Shown here one piece after another: positions 16,795 through 25,366 of a DNA stretch of 64,000 nucleotides. The stretch's first letter is position 1. Each line of letters starts with the position of its first letter. The notes under the pieces are model-generated. The model searched no databases. It saw only the letters and a program-made list of their open reading frames with translations, and had not been told where the DNA came from. This DNA is from JAGPCK01 sp041675505 (GTDB taxonomy: Bacteria > Bacteroidota > Bacteroidia > UKL13-3): positions 124,001 through 188,000 of the forward strand of contig JBAYTR010000005.1 of NCBI GenBank assembly GCA_041675505.1, read 5' to 3'. Made by a program: the position numbers and the translations under genes.

Positions 16795-17532
16795 ATGACA
16801 TTTTTTTACGTATTCGGAAAGTATTTGCTCTTTATGAAAGACGCCTTCTCTAAGCCCGAGAAGTTTCGCATTTTCAGAGAGCGTTTGTTGCAGGAAATGT
16901 ACTCCATAGGGGTAGGGTCGCTGGGTATTGTTGCGATTATCTCTCTTTTTATCGGAGCGGTAACAACTGTACAAACCGCTTATCAATTGGTGAGTGGCTT
17001 AGTATCCCGAACTATCATAGGAACTATTGTAAGTGAATCAACGATATTGGAACTGGCACCTACCATAACCAGTTTGGTTTTAGCCGGAAAGATAGGCTCC
17101 AGCATTGCCGGTGAAATAGGAACCATGCGGGTAACAGAGCAAATAGATGCTTTGGAGATTATGGGCATTAACTCGGCCAATTTTTTAGTATTGCCCAAGG
17201 TGGTTGCCAGTATGATTATGATTCCGATGCTTATTATTATCTCCATATTTTTAGGCATATCGGGTGGCTTGCTGGCAGGAAAGTTTTCAGGTATTTTACC
17301 TGTAGAAGAATTTATGAAGGGGGCACGTTCTACATTTCAAGGGTATACAGTGTTTTTTGCTTTAACAAAGGCAGTAACCTTTGCCTACATTATCACGTCT
17401 GTTTCTGCATTTCAGGGATACTTTACCCATGGCGGAGCGCTTGAAGTAGGACAATCCAGTACCAAAGCTGTTGTATACAGTGCGGTGCTCATACTTTTTG
17501 CTGATTATGTTTTAGCTCAACTGATGTTATAG
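16795..17532 (+). CDS. MlaE-type ABC transporter permease
   Basis: The 245-residue inner-membrane protein has five or so hydrophobic helices. The MlaE/YrbE landmarks are GIVAIISLFIGAVTTVQTAYQ near residues 40-60, the TELA-like stretch ILELAPTITSLVLAGKIGSSIAGE, and MRVTEQIDALEIMGINS. MlaE permeases move phospholipids between the membranes together with an ATPase and an MCE-domain protein. The partner ATPase starts 3 bp after its stop. No MCE (MlaD-like) gene follows; the next genes are cytochrome-like lipoproteins. Confidence 0.88.
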   Translation: MTFFYVFGKYLLFMKDAFSKPEKFRIFRERLLQEMYSIGVGSLGIVAIISLFIGAVTTVQTAYQLVSGLVSRTIIGTIVSESTILELAPTITSLVLAGKIGSSIAGEIGTMRVTEQIDALEIMGINSANFLVLPKVVASMIMIPMLIIISIFLGISGGLLAGKFSGILPVEEFMKGARSTFQGYTVFFALTKAVTFAYIITSVSAFQGYFTHGGALEVGQSSTKAVVYSAVLILFADYVLAQLML

Positions 17533-17535
17533 ATT

Positions 17536-18273
17536 ATGATTGAGGTAAAAAACGTTTCAAAAGCTTTCGGGGAAAAGAAGGTACTCGAAGATGTATCAGC
17601 CACTTTTTTAAAAGGCAAAACTAATTTTATTATCGGTGCCAGTGGTAGCGGAAAAAGTGTGATGATGAAATGTATGGTGGGCTTGGAAGAGGTAGATAGT
17701 GGTGCAATTTTATATGAGGGACGCGACTTTACTCATTTAGGTTACGAGGAAAGGAAAGACATCAGAAAAGAAATCGGTATGTTGTTTCAGGGAACTGCCT
17801 TGTTTGATTCACTTACCGTGCAGGAAAATGTAGAGTTCCCTTTAAAAATGTTTTCGTCTATGTCTTCTACAGAAAGACTGGACAGGGTGAATACCTGCCT
17901 GCAACGTGTTAATCTTCAAAATGTAAATCAGCTTTATCCTTCATCACTTAGCGGAGGAATGAAAAAACGTGTGGGTATTGCCAGAGCAATTTCGCTAAAT
18001 CCCAGTTATCTGTTTTGTGATGAACCCAATTCAGGTCTTGATCCGCTTACGTCTCGGGTAATTGATGAACTGATTAAAGAGATTACTGAAGAGTATAATA
18101 TAACTACCATTATCAATACCCATGACATGAAAAGTGTTTTTGATATGGGAGAGAACATCATATTTATCTGGAAAGGTAAAAAATGGTGGGATGGCCACCG
18201 CAAGCAAATCAGAACCTCAGGCAACGAGGAATTATATGATTTCATGAAGGCGTATGATATTGAATATGTATGA
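17536..18273 (+). CDS. MlaF-type ABC transporter ATP-binding protein
   Basis: The 245-residue ATPase has Walker A GASGSGKS (34-41), signature LSGGMKKRVGIARA and Walker B FCDEPNSGLDP, followed by the switch His in NTHDM. The GGMKKRV signature and the CDEPNSGLDP variant are typical of the MlaF group. With the permease directly upstream it forms a lipid-transport ATPase core; the substrate-binding MCE protein and periplasmic partners must lie elsewhere in the genome. Confidence 0.88.
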   Translation: MIEVKNVSKAFGEKKVLEDVSATFLKGKTNFIIGASGSGKSVMMKCMVGLEEVDSGAILYEGRDFTHLGYEERKDIRKEIGMLFQGTALFDSLTVQENVEFPLKMFSSMSSTERLDRVNTCLQRVNLQNVNQLYPSSLSGGMKKRVGIARAISLNPSYLFCDEPNSGLDPLTSRVIDELIKEITEEYNITTIINTHDMKSVFDMGENIIFIWKGKKWWDGHRKQIRTSGNEELYDFMKAYDIEYV

Positions 18274-18338
18274 TAAATATCAGTTGATGTAATGATTAAT
18301 CTGATTGTTTTACACCAACAATAATTTGAAATTTGAAT

Positions 18339-19025
18339 ATGAAAAAAGTACTCGTTTTTACAGCCTTGAGTTTTGTTGTGGGAGGAGTCATTTATTCTTG
18401 CAAACATGAACCGGAACCTATACCGGTTAAGTTGATTTGTTTTGAAGAAGAGGTATTACCTGTATTAAGGTCCAATTGTGCCAGTGACGCTGGCTGCCAC
18501 AGTACCGATAATCCACAAAAAGGAATAATTCTGGATAACTATGCCAATATTATTGCATCAGGAGTTGTAAAGGCTTTTGACCCGTCTGGAAGTGAATTGT
18601 ACGAAGTTTTAATAGAAGACGATATTGATGACCGCATGCCTCTTGGTGCCCCTCCGCTAAGTCAGGATAAAATCGCACTCATCTACAACTGGATTGCTCA
18701 GGGTGCACAAAATCCCCCGTGCACTACTCCTTGTGATACAATGAATGTGACGTTTTCCAATCAGGTAACCAAGGTACTTAACAGTAACTGTATGGGAAAT
18801 TGCCATGCGGGAACAAATCCTTCCAGTGGTTTTAGTTTGGCGGGCTATGATAGCGTGAAAGTGTGGGTAAACAATGGCCGTCTTCGTAAATCAATCAATC
18901 ACGAGGATTCATTAAATGTTACACCAATGCCATATAGCCCACCCGGTTCTGCAAGAACAAAACTGAATGCGTGTAATATCCGTACATTGGAGATATGGAT
19001 AGAGAATGGTGCTTTAAACAACTGA
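18339..19025 (+). CDS. lipoprotein with two cytochrome c-like domains
   Basis: The ATG at 18339 is preferred over a TTG at 18333. A lipobox cysteine follows at residue 21 (VGGVIYSC). Two tandem domains are visible. The first has CASDAGCH (47-54; five residues between the cysteines) and a Met in RMPLG (M100). The second has CMGNCH (151-156; three residues) and a Met in TPMPYSPPG. Both end with a W-I-x-x-G-A helix. The pattern of Cys-Cys-His, then Met-Pro, is that of c-type cytochromes with His/Met ligation, but the cysteine spacing is not the usual CXXCH. It probably carries electrons at the membrane surface if heme is attached. First gene of a four-gene operon. Confidence 0.75.
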   Translation: MKKVLVFTALSFVVGGVIYSCKHEPEPIPVKLICFEEEVLPVLRSNCASDAGCHSTDNPQKGIILDNYANIIASGVVKAFDPSGSELYEVLIEDDIDDRMPLGAPPLSQDKIALIYNWIAQGAQNPPCTTPCDTMNVTFSNQVTKVLNSNCMGNCHAGTNPSSGFSLAGYDSVKVWVNNGRLRKSINHEDSLNVTPMPYSPPGSARTKLNACNIRTLEIWIENGALNN

Positions 19026-19026
19026 T

Positions 19027-19500
19027 ATGAAACTAAGAATTTTAACATTGGCCGTGATTGCTTTTTTTGCAGTAGCCTGTTCGCATTATGATGATTTGCA
19101 AAAAAATATAGAGCAAAGCAAAAACGGGGATGATGAGAGTCACAACCAAGGTCGTGATTGCATGCAGTGTCATAAAGCAGGTGGCGAAGCAGGTAAATTT
19201 GAAAGTGATAAATGGTGGAATATTGGCGGTACTGTATACAGTGCAAACGGCATTGTGCCAACAGTAAACGGCAAGTTGTATCTGTATACACAACCCAACG
19301 GTCAAGGTGAATTAAAATATGCCTTTGAAATAGATGCTTTGGGTAATGTATACACCAACCAGATTATTGATTTCCGCCCGGGTTTATATCCTTATGTGGT
19401 GAGTGCTACAGGAGGTACCGCTGCGATGAACTCAATTCTTCCACACGGTAAATGCAACAGTTGCCATGGCGTTACAACCGATCGAATTACAGTCAATTAA
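19027..19500 (+). CDS. lipoprotein with two CXXCH heme sites
   Basis: It starts 1 bp after the previous stop. The type II signal peptide (MKLRILTLAVIAFFAVAC) places the lipid on Cys18. Two canonical heme c motifs are present, CMQCH after the acidic linker and CNSCH close to the C-terminus, separated by a beta-rich middle part (WWNIGGTVYSANG ... GLYPYVVSATGG) that looks like a small carboxypeptidase-regulatory-like strand set. A diheme electron carrier is likely. It differs from its neighbours in having normal CXXCH spacing and no obvious Met-Pro ligand. Confidence 0.78.
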   Translation: MKLRILTLAVIAFFAVACSHYDDLQKNIEQSKNGDDESHNQGRDCMQCHKAGGEAGKFESDKWWNIGGTVYSANGIVPTVNGKLYLYTQPNGQGELKYAFEIDALGNVYTNQIIDFRPGLYPYVVSATGGTAAMNSILPHGKCNSCHGVTTDRITVN

Positions 19501-19514
19501 ATTTTAAAAAAGAT

Positions 19515-19892
19515 ATGAAGAGATTATTTTTATTGTTAACCTTAGGGGTAGTGATGAGCGCAGTACTCAACTCTTGTTATTATGACAAGGAAGAGGAATT
19601 GTACCCCAATTCATTTGGCAGTTGCGATACAACCGATACTAAATATTCCACCGCAGTAAGAAAGATATTAGATGCCAATTGTATGGGTAGTGCCTGTCAT
19701 TCTACCGGACAATTGAGTTATGATTTCAGCACACATGCTGGCGTGGCTCAGGCAGCTAATTCAGGTAAATTGGTGAGTGCCATCAAACAAGATGGATCTG
19801 CTTCCAATATGCCAAAGGGTGGAGGAAAATTGTCTGACTGCAATATTCAGATTATTGAAAACTGGGTGAAAAAAGGAGCTCAAAACAACTAA
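19515..19892 (+). CDS. lipoprotein with single cytochrome c-like domain
   Basis: The ATG at 19515 starts a lipoprotein signal (MKRLFLLLTLGVVMSAVLNSC). The 125-residue protein repeats the domain plan of the first operon gene: TAVRKILDANCMGSACHSTG with four residues between the cysteines, a Met in SNMPKGGG, and the closing helix IIENWVKKGAQNN. It looks like a paralogous single-domain copy of the same cytochrome-like unit. The stop overlaps the next start (TAATG). Confidence 0.75.
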   Translation: MKRLFLLLTLGVVMSAVLNSCYYDKEEELYPNSFGSCDTTDTKYSTAVRKILDANCMGSACHSTGQLSYDFSTHAGVAQAANSGKLVSAIKQDGSASNMPKGGGKLSDCNIQIIENWVKKGAQNN

Positions 19893-20791
19893 TGAATCAA
19901 CGCATGAGAAAAATATTATTACCTATAGCATTACTGTTCAGTTTTCCGGTATTGGCTCAGGAAGACTTACTGGCCGAATTAGAGAAGTCGCAAACAGAGG
20001 AGAAACCAACACCTGTTTACGCTACATTTAAATCAACACGGGTGATTAACGGGCACTCTGTAGAAAACATTGCTGCCAAACATCTTGACTTCAGAATATC
20101 TCACCGATTCGGCAACCTGAATACAGGCGAATACGAGTTGTTTGGTTTAGACCAGGCTACCCTGCGTTTGGGATTTGAATACGGCATAAACAAAGACCTG
20201 ATGATTGGTTTCGGACGTACCACGGTTGGTAAAACATTGGATGGTTTTGTGAAGTATAAAATTCTTTCTCAGAAAAAAGGGAAGAAGGCTTTTCCTGTTA
20301 CCATTTCGTATTTCGGAAGTACTACACTTAAAACACAGAAGTGGGAAGACCCTACCCGCAACAACTATTTCACCAGCCGACTTAATTTTTGCAATCAATT
20401 GCTCATAGCACGTAAATTTAATGACCACCTCTCCGTACAATTAACGCCAACACACATTCATAAAAATCTGGTTACGCTTAAAAAAGATCCGAATGATTTA
20501 TTTGCAATGGGTATGGGTGGTTCAGTAAAAATTACCCGCAGCACCCGCTTTAATGTAGAATGGTTTCCGATGTTGAACGGAAATGACGGAAAAGTGTATG
20601 CTAATAATTTCTCTGTCGGATTTGATATTGAAACCGGAGGGCACGTATTTCAATTGCATTTCACCAATTCAGTGGGACAAAATGAACCACAGTTTATAAC
20701 AGAAACCACAGGCAAATGGGATAAAGGGGACGTACGTTTCGGGTTTAACATTTCCCGTACATTTTCTTTCGACCGTTCAGCTAAGAAATAA
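19892..20791 (+). CDS. DUF5777 family beta-barrel protein
   Basis: This 299-residue protein has a signal peptide (to VLAQED) and then alternating amphipathic strands with aromatic residues typical of outer-membrane barrels; it ends with the strand GFNISRTFSF before a short tail. The opening TRVINGHSVENIAAKHLDFRI is the block I associate with DUF5777. Such genes are often linked to cytochrome-domain lipoproteins in Bacteroidetes, as here. A role as an outer-membrane partner for electron transfer is an inference from the operon, not shown by motif. It is followed by a terminator. Confidence 0.78.
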   Translation: MNQRMRKILLPIALLFSFPVLAQEDLLAELEKSQTEEKPTPVYATFKSTRVINGHSVENIAAKHLDFRISHRFGNLNTGEYELFGLDQATLRLGFEYGINKDLMIGFGRTTVGKTLDGFVKYKILSQKKGKKAFPVTISYFGSTTLKTQKWEDPTRNNYFTSRLNFCNQLLIARKFNDHLSVQLTPTHIHKNLVTLKKDPNDLFAMGMGGSVKITRSTRFNVEWFPMLNGNDGKVYANNFSVGFDIETGGHVFQLHFTNSVGQNEPQFITETTGKWDKGDVRFGFNISRTFSFDRSAKK

Positions 20792-20811
20792 TAGTACACA
20801 AATAAAACACT

Positions 20812-20842
20812 AAAGGAGGGCCGTTTCTGCTCTCCTTTTTTT
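20812..20842 (+). terminator. intrinsic terminator of the cytochrome operon
   Basis: AAAGGAG (20812-20818) pairs with CTCCTTT (20832-20838) and runs into a T7 tract. It stands 20 bp after the DUF5777 stop and also serves the convergent lipoprotein gene poorly, since that strand has only a short T run. Confidence 0.65.
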
Positions 20843-20860
20843 ATGCAAAAGGGGGAAGGG

Positions 20861-21448
20861 TTATTTTGCGGACGAGTTAATTTTAATAGAACCGGTATTA
20901 GAGGTGTAGGTTTTGCCTCCCCAACGTAAAGTGAACCAGAATTTAGCCTCCGTTTGCAAGGCATCAAAATCATGCGCAGGTGAAAGGTTGGCTTTTTGAT
21001 TTACGGTGCTCTTCCACATCCATCCGTATTCTTCGGTACTGTTAAACCGCATCTGCCCGAAAAACAATTGTTGCAGCGGACTTCTGAATAACACCTCTGT
21101 TTTGTGCGGGTCAATGTAAAGCAATTCTCCCGAGTCGTAGTTGGGTGGCAGTGAATACAAAATGTACATGGGGAATTTCTGGTTTGCACCCTGTCCGTAC
21201 ACCTTTAAAATATTCATGATAGTATCCATGTCAATGGCCAACATAGAATCAGAATGATTGGTAAATAGACAGATTAAAGATGCATCGGGCGATTTATCAG
21301 GAGTAAATTCAGGTTCTGTAATTTTCATCTCCACACTATACAGCGGAGTGGTTGATTGCGCAGGTAATGCGGCAGTTTTTTGAGGCGTTTTTGAACAAGC
21401 CAACAACAGAAATGAGACAGAGGTATAAAACAGCGTTTTTGAAAGCAT
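20861..21448 (-). CDS. lipoprotein, hypothetical
   Basis: The ATG at 21448 begins a lipoprotein signal with the cysteine at residue 18 (FLLLACSK); the longer frame adds 20 residues before it without sense. The 195-residue protein has a Thr/Pro-rich linker after the lipid anchor, then a beta-rich domain with segments such as LICLFTNHSDSMLAIDMDT and KFWFTLRWGGKTYTSNTGSI. I do not recognise a family. It converges with the cytochrome operon and lies about 80 bp from the response regulator gene. Confidence 0.68.
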   Translation of the reverse strand: MLSKTLFYTSVSFLLLACSKTPQKTAALPAQSTTPLYSVEMKITEPEFTPDKSPDASLICLFTNHSDSMLAIDMDTIMNILKVYGQGANQKFPMYILYSLPPNYDSGELLYIDPHKTEVLFRSPLQQLFFGQMRFNSTEEYGWMWKSTVNQKANLSPAHDFDALQTEAKFWFTLRWGGKTYTSNTGSIKINSSAK

Positions 21449-21530
21449 GGTATAGGGTTTAACATCATCCGTTACTAACGGTAGACCTAAACAAATATAC
21501 CTCTTCAACGCGGAACAGCAAAAACCTGCC

Positions 21531-21905
21531 TTAATTAGGTTCTTCGTTGCAGGTTATTCTGAGTGCATGAATCAGTGCTTCTGTTTTGCAGCGTTTGTCT
21601 ATGTAATAGGCTACACCCAATGCAAAGAACTTGTTCTTGTCCTGTTCATTTTGATTGGTGGTGTACATGATTACGGGAATTTTATTTTTGACATTCTCTG
21701 TTTTGAGTTTTTTGACAAAGGTGTACCCATCCATCCCGGGCATATCTACATCACAAATAATGGCTTTGGGTATACCATGATCAATAACATCAATAGCTTC
21801 TGTTCCGTTGCAGGCAGTGATAACATGGTACTTCTCTTTCTTTAACAACACCGCTACACAAGAGCTCACAAATTTGTTGTCATCCACGACTAAAATATAC
21901 GACAT
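21531..21905 (-). CDS. single-domain response regulator (CheY-like)
   Basis: The 124-residue receiver domain is complete: acidic pair D8-D9 in VVDDN, phospho-acceptor D52 in IICDVDMPGMDG, the Thr in IMYTTN (about 81-82) and K103 in YIDKRC. There is no output domain, so it signals by protein contact. No histidine kinase is nearby. The Cys next to D52 and the YY before the Ile-Asp-Lys are unremarkable variations. Its promoter should lie in the 260-bp gap that precedes the propeller gene at 22169. Confidence 0.9.
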   Translation of the reverse strand: MSYILVVDDNKFVSSCVAVLLKKEKYHVITACNGTEAIDVIDHGIPKAIICDVDMPGMDGYTFVKKLKTENVKNKIPVIMYTTNQNEQDKNKFFALGVAYYIDKRCKTEALIHALRITCNEEPN

Positions 21906-22002
21906 GCCTTAAACATCCCATTAACGTGCCGCACTGAAAGTCTTTAGTTTTCATTGTATTATGTAATTCATACACGTTTGTCTTAAGCAAATTGCAAGGC
22001 AG

Positions 22003-22019
22003 TTTATCAATTTGATAAA
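22003..22019. promoter_or_regulatory. inverted repeat in divergent promoter region
   Basis: TTTATCAA (22003-22010) and TTGATAAA (22012-22019) are exact complements around one T, with GGCA and TGCC extending the arms. It lies in the 263-bp space between the response regulator and the T9SS propeller, transcribed away from each other. It may be an operator or a hairpin; the rest of this gap shows nothing else I can name. Confidence 0.35.
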
Positions 22020-22168
22020 ATTGCCGTGAAGGAAGTTGACTTGAGCGTGTATTTCTCCGGTATTCCTGACTTCATTTTTATGAAGTGTGATAACAATCAG
22101 TTCCGGTTATGATTTATTTCATATTCGCTTTCTGCTTTAATAATCAACTTTGTCAAAAAAATAAACAC

Positions 22169-23527
22169 ATGAAAAAAAAACTACAATTCACTTTTTTGGC
22201 GATTGCTTGTATCATCAGCATAACGGTATCAGCACAGTCAGGTTGGCAACCACAAAACAACCCTGCAGGTAATGATACACTTCTCGGGCAAATACAGTTC
22301 ATCAATAACAACGAGGGCTGGATTGCTACCGGAAACGGAGGGTATCTTAAAACCACCAACGGTGGTGCAAGCTGGACCAAACACTACCCTTTCCCTAATG
22401 ATTCATTGGTACACTCTTCCGACCCGGCAACCGGCATGAGTTGGGTGAGTGCAACACACGGTTGGATGATATTTGCAACAGGCAGCTGGATGGAGGACTC
22501 TAAAGGTGTAGTGATAGTTTCTACCACTGATGGCGGACAAAATTGGACCAAAAAAACAATAGATACCACCGGTTATTTTCCGCTACAGATACAATTCGTT
22601 AATCAAACTACCGGATGGGCCACCATGTTTAAAATGAATGTGGGCATGAGGTTTATGCGTACCACCGATGGCGGGGCAAACTGGAGTGAACTTCAATCGA
22701 ATGCGGTAACTACATTTCATTTTGCTGATGCATTGAACGGATGGGCAGTTACTACGAGGAGAGAAGATTCATTACCCTCCACACCAACCAAATGGTCCAT
22801 TGAAAAATCAGCCGATGGTGGGGTTACCTGGACAAGCACTTATACCGACCCTGCTGTGAATGTGCAAACGTTGAATTTTTTAAATGCCATTAACGCAAGT
22901 ACCTGTTGGGTGAAGGGCCCCGGAATGAAAATGTTAAAAACCACTAATGGAGGTGCTAACTGGAGTACCATTCCTTTACCCATAAAATACGGAACAGACT
23001 CCCGGCATAAGTTCTTTCATTTTATTGATGCCAATACCGGTTGGATAACCGAAGACCCTGAGCAGAACGAAGAGTATTGTGTAGTGCATCACACTACCAA
23101 CGGAGGTACAACCTGGGAAGTGCAAAATTCTCTGGTAAAAGATGGTTCGGTATTTTCTGTTTATTTTAATGATGCCTCACACGGTTGGCTGGTAGGTGAA
23201 CAATGTATCAATTGTCAGGATTCCAATAGCAGAACATTTGTGGGAGTCATCAGAGCCACCAACAATGGAGGTACAGGTGTACGTGAATATGCCGAAGATG
23301 CATCGTTAATGATTTATCCTAATCCGGCTATTGGTTTGGTTCAGGTGAAAACTGCGGCAATAGCCGACAGAATGGAGTGCTATACTATATTGGGTGAACA
23401 GGTAATCTCGGTAATACCCGCTAGCACTCATGAAATTTTAAACCTGTCTGCGTTGTCAAAAGGAGTATATTTTATCAAGGTGTATGCGGCTGAGCGTGTA
23501 ACTACCCGCAAACTTATTTTAGAATAA
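22169..23527 (+). CDS. YCF48/BNR-like beta-propeller with T9SS sorting domain
   Basis: The start at 22169 gives the signal peptide MKKKLQFTFLAIACIISITV, cleaved near SAQ. Seven Asp-box-like repeats follow (TTNGGASW, TTDGGQNW, TTDGGANW, SADGGVTW, TTNGGANW, TTNGGTTW, TNNGGTG), as in BNR/YCF48-type propellers, which bind ligands or cell-surface polymers. The C-terminal ~75 residues (IYPNPAIGLVQV to RKLILE) are a type A sorting domain for T9SS export. An ATG 20 codons upstream exists but lacks signal features. It is followed by a second propeller gene 50 bp on. The ligand is unknown. Confidence 0.82.
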   Translation: MKKKLQFTFLAIACIISITVSAQSGWQPQNNPAGNDTLLGQIQFINNNEGWIATGNGGYLKTTNGGASWTKHYPFPNDSLVHSSDPATGMSWVSATHGWMIFATGSWMEDSKGVVIVSTTDGGQNWTKKTIDTTGYFPLQIQFVNQTTGWATMFKMNVGMRFMRTTDGGANWSELQSNAVTTFHFADALNGWAVTTRREDSLPSTPTKWSIEKSADGGVTWTSTYTDPAVNVQTLNFLNAINASTCWVKGPGMKMLKTTNGGANWSTIPLPIKYGTDSRHKFFHFIDANTGWITEDPEQNEEYCVVHHTTNGGTTWEVQNSLVKDGSVFSVYFNDASHGWLVGEQCINCQDSNSRTFVGVIRATNNGGTGVREYAEDASLMIYPNPAIGLVQVKTAAIADRMECYTILGEQVISVIPASTHEILNLSALSKGVYFIKVYAAERVTTRKLILE

Positions 23528-23576
23528 ATCCGGCTGATTGTTTAGTGAATTTTACCATACCTAATCTAATAAATAA

Positions 23577-25301
23577 ATGAAAAAAATAGTTACAACACTG
23601 GTGCTTATTTGCATGATGAGTACACTGGCTAATGCGCAATGGCGACCAACAAATTTCCCTTCCAACTTATTCGTAAGGTCAATAGCCTTTAGCGGAAGTA
23701 ATTTATTCATCGGGACAGAGGGGAATGGATTGTATCGGTCAACAGACAACGGACTTACCTGGGACAGTTCGCTGGCAGGTATGGATGTTAAATGTATTGC
23801 CCTGAGCGGAAACAACGTATATGCGGGTACAATTGGTAACGGAGTGCAGGTATCAAAAGATAATGGCCTGAACTGGACAGGTACGATGGCAGGCTCTCAG
23901 ATACTTTCCCTGTTTGTAAAAGACACCAAAGTATACGCAGGTAAATGGAGCAATGATGGGGTGTATGTTTCATCAGATACTGGAGCCACCTGGACTCAAA
24001 CCAGCTTACAACAGGAAGTGAATACATTTGCAGAAATAGGAGGGGTGATTTATGCAGGCACCAAAAATAACTACGTGTTTAAATCAACCGCAAATTTTAC
24101 CAACTGGACCCAAGTTGACAATAATCTTAACAACCCTAAAATAAGGGAACTGGCTGTATCAGGTAATAATCTTTATGCCGCTACCGATGGAGGAGGAGTG
24201 TACCTCACCAAAGACGGAGGCGCCAACTGGACAGCCATTAATACCGGTTTGTATATTCCCTACATCATTACGCTGGAAGTATTAGGCACAACCGTATATG
24301 CCGGTACCGGAACTATTTTCCGCACACAAAACGAAGGCGTAAAATGGAAAGAAGCCAACCATTGTATGCCCTATGCTTTAGAAGTAAACACACTCGTAAT
24401 TATCGGTAATGATTTATACGCAGGTACTGAAAATGGTTTGTGGAAAGCGAATATCAATGCCATTCAGGAGAAAGTAGAAGTATGTATGGTAACCGTTGAT
24501 GACCAAAACAAGAATGAGGTGGTTTGGGAGAAACCGGTGTCAACAGTTCTTGATTCATTTTACATATACAAGGAAACTAATGTTACTGATGTGTATGCGG
24601 TAATAGGCAGACAAAAACACACGGAGTTGAGTTCGTTTGTGGATACCTCTTCACATCCCGAGGTACAATCCAACAAGTACAAAGTGTCTTACAATACCAA
24701 TTGCGGTTTGCCATTGGTAATGAGTGACCACCATAAAACCATGCATCTCGCCATTACCCAAGGCATGGGAAATACCTGGAACCTGATTTGGGATCCTTAC
24801 ACCGGGTATACTGTTTCTACCTATAATATTTACAGAGGTACCAGCCCAACCAACCTTCAATTGATAGGTTCTGTTTCGGGCGGTAACACACAATACTCCG
24901 ATTTAAATCCGCCTGCGGGTTTTGTTTATTACCGTGTGGAGGTGGTAAGCCCTTCGGCTTGCAATACCTCTAAAACGTTTAATTCATCACTTTCCAACAT
25001 TGCTTCAAACGCTACCACAGGCTTAGAGGGAACAGGTAACAAAGAGATAGCCGTATCACTTTATCCCAATCCGGCCCGTGAACAATTGAGTATCTATTTG
25101 AACCTGCCACAGGCAACTGATATTAGCGTGCAGGTAACTGATTTGGCCGGAAAAGAATTGATGCATGTGAGTTCACAGGTATTAACTTCAGGAGAACACC
25201 AGATAGCACTACACACCGGAAATCTGGCTAATGGTATGTATCTGGTGAATATTATTTCCCGTTACGCTGTTCATTCAGCTCAGGTGGTAGTTACCCACTA
25301 A
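23577..25301 (+). CDS. beta-propeller with T9SS sorting domain
   Basis: This 574-residue secreted protein has a signal peptide (to NAQ), then Asp-box repeats (STDNGLTW, SKDNGLNW, SSDTGATW, TKDGGANW) alternating with LYAG/VYAGT strand repeats. A region of about 170 residues follows with fibronectin-like strands (STVLDSFYIYKETNV, VSTYNIYRGTS), and the end is a type A sorting domain (LYPNPAREQLSIYL to HSAQVVVTH). It resembles its upstream neighbour in plan but is longer, so the two may be diverged paralogues exported to the cell surface. A terminator follows. Confidence 0.82.
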   Translation: MKKIVTTLVLICMMSTLANAQWRPTNFPSNLFVRSIAFSGSNLFIGTEGNGLYRSTDNGLTWDSSLAGMDVKCIALSGNNVYAGTIGNGVQVSKDNGLNWTGTMAGSQILSLFVKDTKVYAGKWSNDGVYVSSDTGATWTQTSLQQEVNTFAEIGGVIYAGTKNNYVFKSTANFTNWTQVDNNLNNPKIRELAVSGNNLYAATDGGGVYLTKDGGANWTAINTGLYIPYIITLEVLGTTVYAGTGTIFRTQNEGVKWKEANHCMPYALEVNTLVIIGNDLYAGTENGLWKANINAIQEKVEVCMVTVDDQNKNEVVWEKPVSTVLDSFYIYKETNVTDVYAVIGRQKHTELSSFVDTSSHPEVQSNKYKVSYNTNCGLPLVMSDHHKTMHLAITQGMGNTWNLIWDPYTGYTVSTYNIYRGTSPTNLQLIGSVSGGNTQYSDLNPPAGFVYYRVEVVSPSACNTSKTFNSSLSNIASNATTGLEGTGNKEIAVSLYPNPAREQLSIYLNLPQATDISVQVTDLAGKELMHVSSQVLTSGEHQIALHTGNLANGMYLVNIISRYAVHSAQVVVTH

Positions 25302-25320
25302 TTACAATATTCAAAAAATA

Positions 25321-25356
25321 AAGCAGGGCAATTTTGGATTGCCCTGCTTTATTTTT
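25321..25356. terminator. intrinsic terminator, bidirectional
   Basis: AAGCAGGGCAAT (25321-25332) pairs perfectly with ATTGCCCTGCTT (25338-25349) over a five-base loop, with a T-rich tail on the plus strand and A-rich sequence before it. It lies between the convergent propeller and M48 peptidase genes. Confidence 0.85.
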
Positions 25357-25366
25357 TGAAAGTAAT

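Noticed and set aside
16726..16986. N-terminal extension of the SDR frame
   Set aside because: It overlaps the divergent MlaE-like gene and has no SDR features; the Rossmann strand MNILVSGG starts at 16725.
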